From contig PWHR01000014.1 of the NCBI GenBank assembly GCA_003554965.1, forward strand, positions 29,667-93,666: 64,000 bases of DNA, given 5' to 3'. The position numbers and the translations under genes are program-made. Below are positions 49,401 to 54,973 of the stretch, piece after piece. The notes beneath the pieces are model-generated. The model was not told the DNA's origin. It saw nothing but the letters and a program-made list of their open reading frames with translations, and made no database searches. Every line of letters begins with the position of its first letter. Position 1 is the first letter of the stretch. Source of the stretch: Thermoplasmata archaeon (GTDB lineage: Archaea; Thermoplasmatota; Thermoplasmata; Halarchaeoplasmatales; Halarchaeoplasmataceae).

Positions 49401-51055
49401 TCGATGATCTAGAGGACGAAATCGACGATAATAGAGATGCGATAGATGATCTTGAAGATGTGACTGATCAACTTGAAATAGATATATCTGATCTTGAAGA
49501 CGAACTCCACGCTGAAGTCAATAGACTCGAAGATGCATTGGATGATAACGTGACTGCGCTTGAAGACGCTATAGAAGAGAACAGGACCGATCTCATAGAC
49601 ATCATAGACGACAACGTAACCTACCTAGAAGGTGAACTAGAAGATGTAGAAGATGACATCGACGATCTATGGACTGAGATCGATGATATCAATACTACAA
49701 TAGGGGAGATGAAGGACGATATAAGTGAGAACAGGGATGACATCGACGAACTCTTCAATGTAACGGATGAACTAGGAATAGACATAAGCGATCTTGAAGA
49801 CGAACTCCACGCTGAAGTCGATACACTCGAAGATGCATTGGATGATAACGTGACCGCGCTTGAAGACGCTATAGAAGAGAACAGGACCGATTTCATAGAC
49901 ATCATAGATGATAACATTACGGATATAGAGGACGAACTGGATGAAATACATGACGAGATCGATTTGATATATTCAGAGATAGACATGATCTATGACCAGA
50001 TGGACATGATTGAGGATCAGATAGATGATTTAGATGATGATATCGATGATCTTCAGGTACAAATAGATGATCTAGAAGATGACTTAGACGATGCTGTAGA
50101 TGATCTAGAAGACCAGATAGATGCTTTGGAAAACGACTTAGACGATGCTGTAGATGATCTAGAGGATCAGATAGATGCTTTGGAAAATGACTTAGACGAT
50201 GCTGTAGATGATCTAGAGAGCCAAATAGATGGTCTAGAGGATGAGCTAGATGATGCGGTAGACGATCTAGAATCTCAGATAGATGCTTTGGAAAATGACT
50301 TAGACGATGCTGTAGATGATCTAGAGGATCAGATAGATGCTTTGGAAGATGCTATAGACGACTTGGAGGACTACGTAGATTCAGAGATAAGTGATAGGTT
50401 AGAGGACTACTTGACAGAGACAGAGATAGAGAATTTACTGACAGACTATATCACGGGTGATGAACTTGATGATCTGTTGGCGGATTATCTGACGTACTCA
50501 GAGATAGAGCTTCTAGTTCAAGATATGTTGGAAGAAGATGGTTACGTGACTCACGATGAGTTAACGAATGAAATAGATGACTATCTCACTGAGGAAGAGA
50601 TACGGGACTTGGAGCTGGAATACATAACCAGTAGTGAACTAGAGGCAGCACTAGAAGACAAATTGACAGAGCCGGAGATAGAAGTCTTAGTGGATGACAA
50701 GCTAGAGGAAGAAGGCTTAGTAACACATGATGGGTTGACTAATGAACTAGAGGACTATCTAACTGAGGAAGAGATACGGGACTTGGAGCTGGAATACATA
50801 ACTAGTGGTGAGCTTGAGGCAGCACTAGAAGACAAATTAACAGAGGCGGAGATAGACGGATTGATGTCAGAGTTAGAGGAAGATCAGGATGACGATATAA
50901 GCATGGCTCGGAACTTGGGAATCGTCGGCATGATACTAGCCATACTTGCACTGGTAATCACTGGCTTTGCTGTGGTCATGAAGAAAAAAGGTGGAGAGTC
51001 ACAAGAGAAACACGATTCACAGAACACTCCAACCCTGAGTAAAAAATCAGAGTAA
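40499..51055 (+). CDS. Giant secreted, membrane-anchored multidomain subtilase (S8) with beta-propellers and coiled-coil stalk, cassette copy 1
   Basis: Signal peptide; catalytic Asp ISVADTGIGDG, His GHGTGVAGM, Ser GTSFSSPTAQG; Fn3/Ig-like, jelly-roll-like, propeller repeats; coiled coil; C-terminal TM LGIVGMILAILALVITGFAVVMKKK. ATG at 40499 preferred over GTG 40469. Confidence 0.95.
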   Translation: MERKIQTWIAALLIAVVLIAGTALTGTASLAQGTERGEQETEGELVLVDESDVDEVDREGRVIHDYGESILMEVEKENQMELEKEFDVTSLDYRTNLRVRGHEFDIQEGFPDFSRELEIDPDTLNSEDLQDQLTMSEDDPDSETLTRETYIVQMIGPRAPEWRMELEEMEVDILGSIHPYGYEVRMSPDRAERVRDLDYVESLELFQPGFKIAPELTMDLEDVEKIAGENEERQLSGLEDSVETVDSPSDGLPETSGTIAEGEDSIETEGDIQGKIEEAQPNYPDELVVEILVLEGLHGETQQEIESNVEEIQDIADIPEGNRVRAVIEDEVDLINLAQISDVYHITPNLEPQLHEMSSQVVAGGSWHYAPQWEWEDPDPPDREPETPVDPYRHDDPEWAPAGPLTAQEGYTGEDRIISVADTGIGDGTHGDAGHDDFTGRIVSGYDWESESTEEGEFWDADGHGTGVAGMAASDSYHGTGYDIGHEELEWTGLADEDYWSEDYYASMGVAPEADIHTSRIAGDDGGLIIPDDLHEVPEQAIQQEPELFGQTHSWGTMGAYGGYVEQTSQIDAAVRDANRDTEEEEPLYITFSAGNDGARGEGTVGEPGGTAKNVVSVGGTMNYEPSDEFMDPNPSPDMWDVGSWGWTDDNRIKPDVAGPASNVLTTMWYDDPDTDPNYVGYAGTSFSSPTAQGAGATIADWYEEHPLVEGSPSPAMTRALLTNTATQTYEDLDGDGTIDYRPNKQMGWGRMDLTPLVDHDLPEGGPFMMYDGVSCMTEEMEETYLTTGDEEDYTVAPMDEDEPLKMTLAWDDKEAQAGADPTLQNDLRLEVESPEGEIYRGNAFAEDEGAESTSGFSYSDTEVMSDFDMTGDGYDDVNNLLSVYVEDPEPGAYEVRVKGHDIPEYANPNIDEPNQDFALAVQNSFVTEDGMFSMDRGRYAKEDTVDFSVIDEDMTDQDTVDIEVRSFDEEGYTIDELLNFTLRGEQTGIVTGELDIGPDYEHDYDGLYVEHGGEIEATYYDESMEEDKYAFADIDGVPPEPASYVEVDWYDELVDTADNLITWNLSEDDGGEYFEGYRIYRAEAEDGDEPDEDDWEYLDTVATGEDEYLDEDAGEYDYTRYWYEVAAVDDVGNEEKTGYPDIEPATVRVDMPEGSETWTAGEEETIEWYAATGGFDSELTLDYSTDAGESWESIMVEEDVDQGEGSYDWTVDEDIEGTNHESMIRAAIEDDEYPTTSGLLSGLDQREDNTQSERPVAVIDDWLGFGDDWVDILEDELADEFEVEHIHSDDALEDIVDYESYFVHSLDSDNEDEWFEETDGIGTVYTANIHDVETLSQRSDVIDDPDSVTLNINLAHWTIDDMHPILEDVAEVGDRIPMHTSDWEDGASFTDTAADVFAEADDGDNAFGVCDDRQDVLTTAIGFDSVLPGTETDYARQIAANSVEYVAEDIEHEPPSQVCEIEYLTARETIKLEWERPDERFSDRDITHYNVYRNDELIAEPEDEMYIDTDVDNWEYYEYNVSAVNPEGEGDRSPSVTVQPTPPFDTSDEFVLTEYETPEFYSIDSPQDGDTYYMNTTEKIEWEIEEGDGELTSLELGYSFDGGETWYFYDEIEDPDEEGEYDDWELPNYITDEALISFDVEDEYELYADELSGEFEIIAAEPPENLEVDHVSLEEEKLFYDDLSDGESEEGYETGEDPEGVNEWEVRDHGASVGDYSWDFGDVGYEEVDDAGLSWFRTPEIDILDNSTWSELSFEHWRDFDWRYDGGNMRISTDYGDTWDLIEPEEGYPDTISDEFDNPLAGEEGWTKAESWEEVTFDLDDYIGETVQFEWRAGVDSWDPEGSQGWRIDDIEVRADPLYEGEQRHGDNRLTWDASPDDGAGEDTVFEYNIYRSDTEEAENEDELEEHIASVEADGSDEYHYFDRGAGTEDGKTWYYHVRAGTEDNRSTVYDPEDNNDNPNNGLMDSGTEDEDVGYAFDIEPGDDSLWFPLDDPSNLNYIAPNEADDFVAGATWYDDTWYGASFDGEFWTICEETGDMEHIGSTPAEFNGLAFDDATDTMYASCGDALWEVDPETGDAEEIGDHEIGFTMITIASDGQGNLYGTTVDFDVDADLYEIDPDTGEAESIGDTDLPLVFAQDMAYDKDEDVLYHAAYFEAEDSGLYELCTDTGEPTHIGDFPADEEIAGFAIPTLPVEDVQAESWSVTEQEPLAPYPPADEEPEEDSAISPQQHEATELSFEAGHGCMETEMDVSFYDGETEEEIGTDTVYANERASIEWDELSQGEYSWYVEIDDGDYLLTEEFTFEVDNYDPEVDIFQPEDGDIYGDSDVTVAWDGYDEWSGIDYYEVRLRDHIEWTEVPGEYDGVELEDVPDDDHIVDVRATDSAGNQAEDTVEFTVNTAAPSVEIVRPQHHDAFVEDEVKVEWNGYDEHIDIDYYEVRVEDESWTNVGLSEDSIVDGLEEGENLIQVRGTDVAGNQYVDAVEVFYGTAPPDVNTTSPEEGAVFDDGEVTVEWEAEGNISDVTKTEIKLNDYGWIDYETEEAGIVYDEGEKIWEESHDGTAHSVYESDGVVYSGLGDDTVIAYDAEDQEVIWQHEHHDGRVRTVVEEDGVVYSASADDTVVAADATDGSFIWQHEEHDDDARGLDVLDGIVYSGSTDYTVIAYDSDTEEKLWRHEHHDDSIWTVTEYEGVVYSGANDDTVVAVDAENGDLIWQHEEHDATVRGLDVQDEIVYSGSLDDTVIAYDSEEERKLWQHEHHDSTVNSVYESDGLVFSGSMDDTVIAYDSEEERKLWQHQYHDGTVNSVYESDGVVYSGSFDLDHTVVAAGSGVEPRITLYEFSHNFTDLPDGEHTVYVRATDEAGNRHTEMVNFTIDTPEATLDIIEPEDGIENLTYEEEFTIEGQTDVDASVYIDGEEVVVDDDGYFEYTMMLDEGINVFDVKAEHPDGDVAETEVNALYLPQIPEMLDDIDDLEDEIDDNRDAIDDLEDVTDQLEIDISDLEDELHAEVNRLEDALDDNVTALEDAIEENRTDLIDIIDDNVTYLEGELEDVEDDIDDLWTEIDDINTTIGEMKDDISENRDDIDELFNVTDELGIDISDLEDELHAEVDTLEDALDDNVTALEDAIEENRTDFIDIIDDNITDIEDELDEIHDEIDLIYSEIDMIYDQMDMIEDQIDDLDDDIDDLQVQIDDLEDDLDDAVDDLEDQIDALENDLDDAVDDLEDQIDALENDLDDAVDDLESQIDGLEDELDDAVDDLESQIDALENDLDDAVDDLEDQIDALEDAIDDLEDYVDSEISDRLEDYLTETEIENLLTDYITGDELDDLLADYLTYSEIELLVQDMLEEDGYVTHDELTNEIDDYLTEEEIRDLELEYITSSELEAALEDKLTEPEIEVLVDDKLEEEGLVTHDGLTNELEDYLTEEEIRDLELEYITSGELEAALEDKLTEAEIDGLMSELEEDQDDDISMARNLGIVGMILAILALVITGFAVVMKKKGGESQEKHDSQNTPTLSKKSE
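48148..48990 (+). repeat. Seven approx. 120-bp repeats encoding PQQ-like beta-propeller blades
   Basis: Repeating about 40-aa unit xVYSGSxDDTVIAYDxxxxxxLWQHEHHD, seven times. Confidence 0.9.
49488..49920 (+). repeat. 300-bp-offset direct repeat in coiled-coil region
   Basis: ISDLEDELHAEVxxLEDALDDNVTALEDAIEENRTDxIDIIDDN occurs twice at exactly 300-bp (100-aa) offset. Confidence 0.93.
50045..50368 (+). repeat. 54-bp (18-aa) tandem repeat, about 6 units, coiled-coil stalk
   Basis: Units DDLEDQIDALENDLDDAV at 50045, 50099, 50153, 50207, 50261, 50315. Confidence 0.95.
50546..50857 (+). repeat. 174-bp (58-aa) direct repeat before TM anchor
   Basis: VTHDxLTNExxDYLTEEEIRDLELEYITSxELEAALEDKLTExEI occurs twice at 174-bp offset. 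Confidence 0.93.
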
Positions 51056-51135
51056 ACGAAGAGACTACAGTTATACAAGCAAAAACCAAAACCCTTTCCC
51101 CTTATATTATTAAATAAAATTAAGAGGTGAAGATA

Positions 51136-51591
51136 ATGACGATCAATGATATTGAAAAAATAATGTTAATAGATAGAGACATGGATTTCTTAGAACAGGC
51201 GAAAAAAACTATTGAATCTGAAAATAAGGATGTCGAAGTTTTAACAACAACCTCTATAGAAAGATCAATAGTTGAGCTAGAAGAACACAAGTTACAAGTC
51301 ATAATATCTAGCTACAATATCGGAGAAAAAGATGGTCTAGAGTTATTGAGAAAGCTTAGGAAAGAAAAATGGTCAAATTTACCATTCATTCTTTTGATAG
51401 ACGGAGAAAACGATACAGTGATGTTAAAAGCTTTACAACTTGGAGCAAATAGGGTTTTTCTAAAAAGAGAGAATGAAGTTTTGTCTTGTCAAATTCTGAG
51501 CGAAATTGTAAGACAAGAACTGTTGAATCATAAGATGAGAAAAGAACTTGAACACCTTAGAAAAAGAAGCCCCAACATTATAATGTTTTGA
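51136..51591 (+). CDS. Stand-alone receiver-like protein lacking phospho-acceptor Asp
   Basis: IEKIMLIDRDMDFLEQAKKTI...LQVIISSYNIGEKDGLELLRKLR...GANRVFLKRENE; CheY-like fold with Ser at the Asp position. GTG 51127 possible alternative start. Confidence 0.85.
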   Translation: MTINDIEKIMLIDRDMDFLEQAKKTIESENKDVEVLTTTSIERSIVELEEHKLQVIISSYNIGEKDGLELLRKLRKEKWSNLPFILLIDGENDTVMLKALQLGANRVFLKRENEVLSCQILSEIVRQELLNHKMRKELEHLRKRSPNIIMF

Positions 51592-51642
51592 TTAAGAAGT
51601 AAAAAATTCGAACATTTTTTTACGGGCAAATAGGCGTTGATT

Positions 51643-51755
51643 CCCCGTCCCCGACATACTATTCTAAATTGGATTCAAGAGTCAATCTTTGATTTTATAG
51701 GACTCCGTCATTCTCTTTTTCGAAAATCATCAATTCCCTACGGTTTGCGAGTTGT
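51643..51755. repeat. tRNA-3'-end remnant plus noncoding repeat, copy 2
   Basis: CCCCGTCCCCGACATACTATT and an 81-bp identical block (51675-51755) without the rest of a tRNA upstream. Confidence 0.97.
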
Positions 51756-54700
51756 GAGAAATCCCTTTTGATTCCTTATCACACTTCTCGATCCAAAGTT
51801 CCATACCTATATCTTCAAACATCTTTCGAGATTTCTTGATCTGGTTTCTCCATTTTTTCTTTTCCCTCATATCTTTCCAAAGCAAGGCAAATTGAAATAT
51901 CAATTTAGCTAGGTCTATCTTGTGACCGATCTCTTTTAATATTTTTCTACCTTTTTTGAATTCCATCTTGGATTTATTCCACTCCTTAAAATGTCTATAT
52001 ACTATACCGAGAGTACGATGACAGATTCCTTTTTCCGCCTTTGCGCCGATCTCCTCCGATATTTCTAACGCTTCTTCTGCCATTTTTTGAGCCTCTTTTT
52101 TATCCTCCTTGACCAGAATTTCAGACAAGTCCAACAATCCGTGGATCATGGCATTTTTATTTTCTATCTCTCTACAGAGCTCTATAGACTTTTCATAATA
52201 TGATTTCGATTTTTCGATCTGATTTATATATTTATAATAACTGCCCATATTCAAATATCCCAATGATAAACCGTACTTAAAATTTTTATTTTCACTCAAT
52301 TTAAGACTATTTTTATAATGTTTTTTTGCCTTTTCTAATTCACCTTTAATGAGATAGTAGTTCCCAAGATTGTTTAATGATATATTTTTGCCTCTCTCAT
52401 CGTCTATCTCCTTCACAATCTCATAACTTTTTTCATAATGGCAGTAGGCTTTTTCTAGCCTCCCCTTTTTAATATATAAATTACCTATATTGTTTAAAGC
52501 TGTAGACATATGACTCTTATCACCTATTTTTTTGAATATCTTCAAACTCTTTTCAAAGTTTTCTAAAGCCTCATTTACTTGTCCAATGTTCAGATAAACG
52601 TTCGCTATGCTGACTAAAGAAGAAGCTTGCCCTTGGATATTTTCTGTTTCCTCTCTGATCGCTAGACCTTTTTCAAGATATTTTAATGATAGATGATATC
52701 TGTCCTTATGATAATTGATGATACCTAAGGCATGATAAATATCAGCAAGTTCTTTCTTATTTTTACGATCCTTCCCGATGATCTTTAGAGCTTCTTTTAT
52801 GTTTTTTTCAGCCGATTCGTAAAGACCTTTCTTCATACAAGTCCAGCCTTTTAAATATTGGATACGACAGGTTTCTATATTAACTTCCTCATCCTCCTCC
52901 AACCCCATATTGAGATAATCTAGAGATTTATCAAAAAACCCTTTTTTATTATAAATCATTGCGATTTTCCTGTAAATCTTTGAGATATATCTATCATCCA
53001 ATTTTTCATCAAGCATTTTCTCGTAAAAATTTAACGCCTCATCGTATCTACCTATAGTTTTGTGTATGTCTGCTAGATTCTCTAAGGTTATTGCTCTCTC
53101 TTCAGGATCAATCTGGCATTCCTTAGATAGATCTATCGCTCTCTTATATATCTCTATTGCATCTTCGTGGGCATATATCTCTTTAGCTTTTTCACCTGCT
53201 TTTAGATAGTAATTGAAAGCTTCAGAGTATTCTTCAGCTTTCTCGTAATGATAACCTATATTAAAATAATAATCATCTAAGTTTTCACTATATATGTTTT
53301 CGATATTTTCAGCAACGGTTTTGTGCATATTTTTTCTTAGCGATTCAGGGATGTTTTCGTAAACTGTCATATGAACTAGACCATGGTCAAAGTGAAAGAC
53401 ATCTTCATTGGGTTCGGATTGCCATAAACCGATTCCTGTAAGAATATCGGTGCTTTCAAGAAGGTCAAAACCGTCAATGCCGGTTATTGAATGTAGTAAC
53501 GAAAACTGGATATCTTCTCCTATAACGCTTCCAATTCTAAGAACTTTTAGATCGTCTTTATTCAATCTTTTTATCCTTCTCTCGATGATCTCGTTTACTA
53601 CACTAGGGATATTGATCTCATCTTTTTCCGTTGGATATCTTTCTTTATCTGGATCAATTATCTCTTCTACCAACAGCTCTTTGACCAACTCTTCGCAAAA
53701 AAGGGGATTACCCTCTGATGTTTCATGTATCAGAGATACAAAGTCATCCGGGATATTTTCCTTTTCAATAATCATTCTTATGATATTTTTCGTAGCTTTA
53801 AATTCAAAGGGTTTTACTTTCAATTCCTCAACAAGATTTTTTCTCCTCATCCTCTGTATTACGTCTTCAACGAAACCATCGCTCCTGATATCTTCGGGTC
53901 TATAAGCCCCTAACAATAATACTGGTGCGTCTTCTAAATTTTCAGTTAAGTAGTAAAATAGCATTAGTGATGCCCGATCTATCCATTGAAAATCATCTAT
54001 GAATATAACCATCGCTTGTTTTTCTGCCATAGATCTTATATTTTCTAAAGTAGCAGAAAAAATCAAATCTCGATTGTTTTCTCTTTTTCCGGCGGACATT
54101 TTACGTTTTCCTTTTTCCTTGATAGCCTTATCGGAAAACTCTAAGGGCATATGTTCTTCGTCATCTAAATAGGGTTTGAAAGCTTCTTCAAAGGAAAGAT
54201 ATGGTCTAGAAAAGTTATGGTATCCTTTACCCACTAAAAAGTTTAGATCTTCAGATTGAACGATTCTTTTAAATTCATAGACTAATTTAGTTTTTCCAAC
54301 TCCAGCATTTCCTTTAATCAATATCGTTGAAGATCTGTCTTTTTTTACCTCTTCTAAAGACTCATTAAGGTATCGTTTCTCTTTCTCCCTGCCCACGAAA
54401 TCCTCATCTTCACTTATCTTTTTTGAGGTTAGATTTATCGTATTCGAGTCATCAATTTTGTTTAGAGCCGATATTAGCGGGTTTTGGCTTTCAATGTGTG
54501 AATTTATATTTTGAAGTTTTATAGTTTCTTGTGATGATCCGGTATTAACTGTTATCTTTTTATCTACAATCTCCTCTCGAAGCTCTTCCGCTTTTTTGTG
54601 TCCTTTAGAAGTCAGAGAGTAAACTTTTCTACGCCTTTTTAAACCTTTGACTCGACTTATATTCTCCTCAACCAAATTTTTATCGATCAAGTCCTTTATT

Positions 54701-54855
54701 ATCTCGCTTATCCGGCTTCTAGAAAGATCAACAGAATCTGCAATTCCGTTCTGACAGAGATCATATGGAACTTCTTTCATATCTTTTAAATTGTCTAGAG
54801 ATCTTTCTCCTTCTAAATGTAGTAAAACTCTATATCTTCCTTTAGCAGCTTGCAT
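51730..54855 (-). CDS. wHTH - STAND/AAA ATPase - TPR transcriptional regulator, cassette copy 2
   Basis: Full-length paralog of 37215-40331: GIADSVDLSRSRISEIIKDLIDKNLVEENISRVKGLKRRRKVYSLT, Walker A ILIKGNAGVGKTKLV, Walker B MVIFIDDFQWID, TPRs. Confidence 0.92.
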   Translation of the reverse strand: MQAAKGRYRVLLHLEGERSLDNLKDMKEVPYDLCQNGIADSVDLSRSRISEIIKDLIDKNLVEENISRVKGLKRRRKVYSLTSKGHKKAEELREEIVDKKITVNTGSSQETIKLQNINSHIESQNPLISALNKIDDSNTINLTSKKISEDEDFVGREKEKRYLNESLEEVKKDRSSTILIKGNAGVGKTKLVYEFKRIVQSEDLNFLVGKGYHNFSRPYLSFEEAFKPYLDDEEHMPLEFSDKAIKEKGKRKMSAGKRENNRDLIFSATLENIRSMAEKQAMVIFIDDFQWIDRASLMLFYYLTENLEDAPVLLLGAYRPEDIRSDGFVEDVIQRMRRKNLVEELKVKPFEFKATKNIIRMIIEKENIPDDFVSLIHETSEGNPLFCEELVKELLVEEIIDPDKERYPTEKDEINIPSVVNEIIERRIKRLNKDDLKVLRIGSVIGEDIQFSLLHSITGIDGFDLLESTDILTGIGLWQSEPNEDVFHFDHGLVHMTVYENIPESLRKNMHKTVAENIENIYSENLDDYYFNIGYHYEKAEEYSEAFNYYLKAGEKAKEIYAHEDAIEIYKRAIDLSKECQIDPEERAITLENLADIHKTIGRYDEALNFYEKMLDEKLDDRYISKIYRKIAMIYNKKGFFDKSLDYLNMGLEEDEEVNIETCRIQYLKGWTCMKKGLYESAEKNIKEALKIIGKDRKNKKELADIYHALGIINYHKDRYHLSLKYLEKGLAIREETENIQGQASSLVSIANVYLNIGQVNEALENFEKSLKIFKKIGDKSHMSTALNNIGNLYIKKGRLEKAYCHYEKSYEIVKEIDDERGKNISLNNLGNYYLIKGELEKAKKHYKNSLKLSENKNFKYGLSLGYLNMGSYYKYINQIEKSKSYYEKSIELCREIENKNAMIHGLLDLSEILVKEDKKEAQKMAEEALEISEEIGAKAEKGICHRTLGIVYRHFKEWNKSKMEFKKGRKILKEIGHKIDLAKLIFQFALLWKDMREKKKWRNQIKKSRKMFEDIGMELWIEKCDKESKGISHNSQTVGN
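51776..51866. repeat. 91-bp perfect repeat covering the 3' end of the regulator gene, copy 2
   Basis: Identical to 37237-37327. Confidence 0.95.
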
Positions 54856-54904
54856 TGCAACTGATAGGGGCGATTTGTATTATTAAAAACTTCCTATCGC
54901 ATTC

Positions 54905-54914
54905 CCACATGTGG
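54905..54914. promoter_or_regulatory. Palindrome CCACATGTGG upstream of TATA-like CTTAAATA (54923-54930)
   Basis: Perfect palindrome about 64 nt upstream of ATG 54974, sharing ACATGT core and spacing with copy 1. Confidence 0.55.
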
Positions 54915-54973
54915 TAGTGAAACTTAAATAACTACACCTACAAGTCCAACTCGCACAAATGCGAGGCATATAA

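Noticed and set aside
49621-49986. 121-aa Ser-rich minus-strand ORF (MSISEYIKSISSCISSSSSS...)
   Set aside because: Antisense of the Asp/Glu/Ile coiled-coil repeat; composition is dictated by the repeat.
50045-50368. CRISPR-like array impression from regular repeats
   Set aside because: Repeats are contiguous, in frame, encode 18-aa coiled-coil units and have no spacers. No CRISPR array or cas gene seen anywhere in the window.
37013-51642. Insertion sequence or phage origin for the duplicated unit
   Set aside because: No transposase, integrase, capsid or terminase genes and no terminal inverted repeats found; only the tRNA-derived direct repeat supports mobility.
51592-51660. A second, complete tRNA gene before cassette 2
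   Set aside because: Only the 3' T-stem strand and acceptor strand (CCCCGTCCCCGACA) are present; no D-arm, anticodon arm or 5' acceptor strand upstream.
54950-54965. Hairpin CTCGCACAAATGCGAG upstream of the second protease as a riboswitch
   Set aside because: A single 6-bp stem-loop near the expected TSS; too simple to support a riboswitch call and not conserved in cassette 1.
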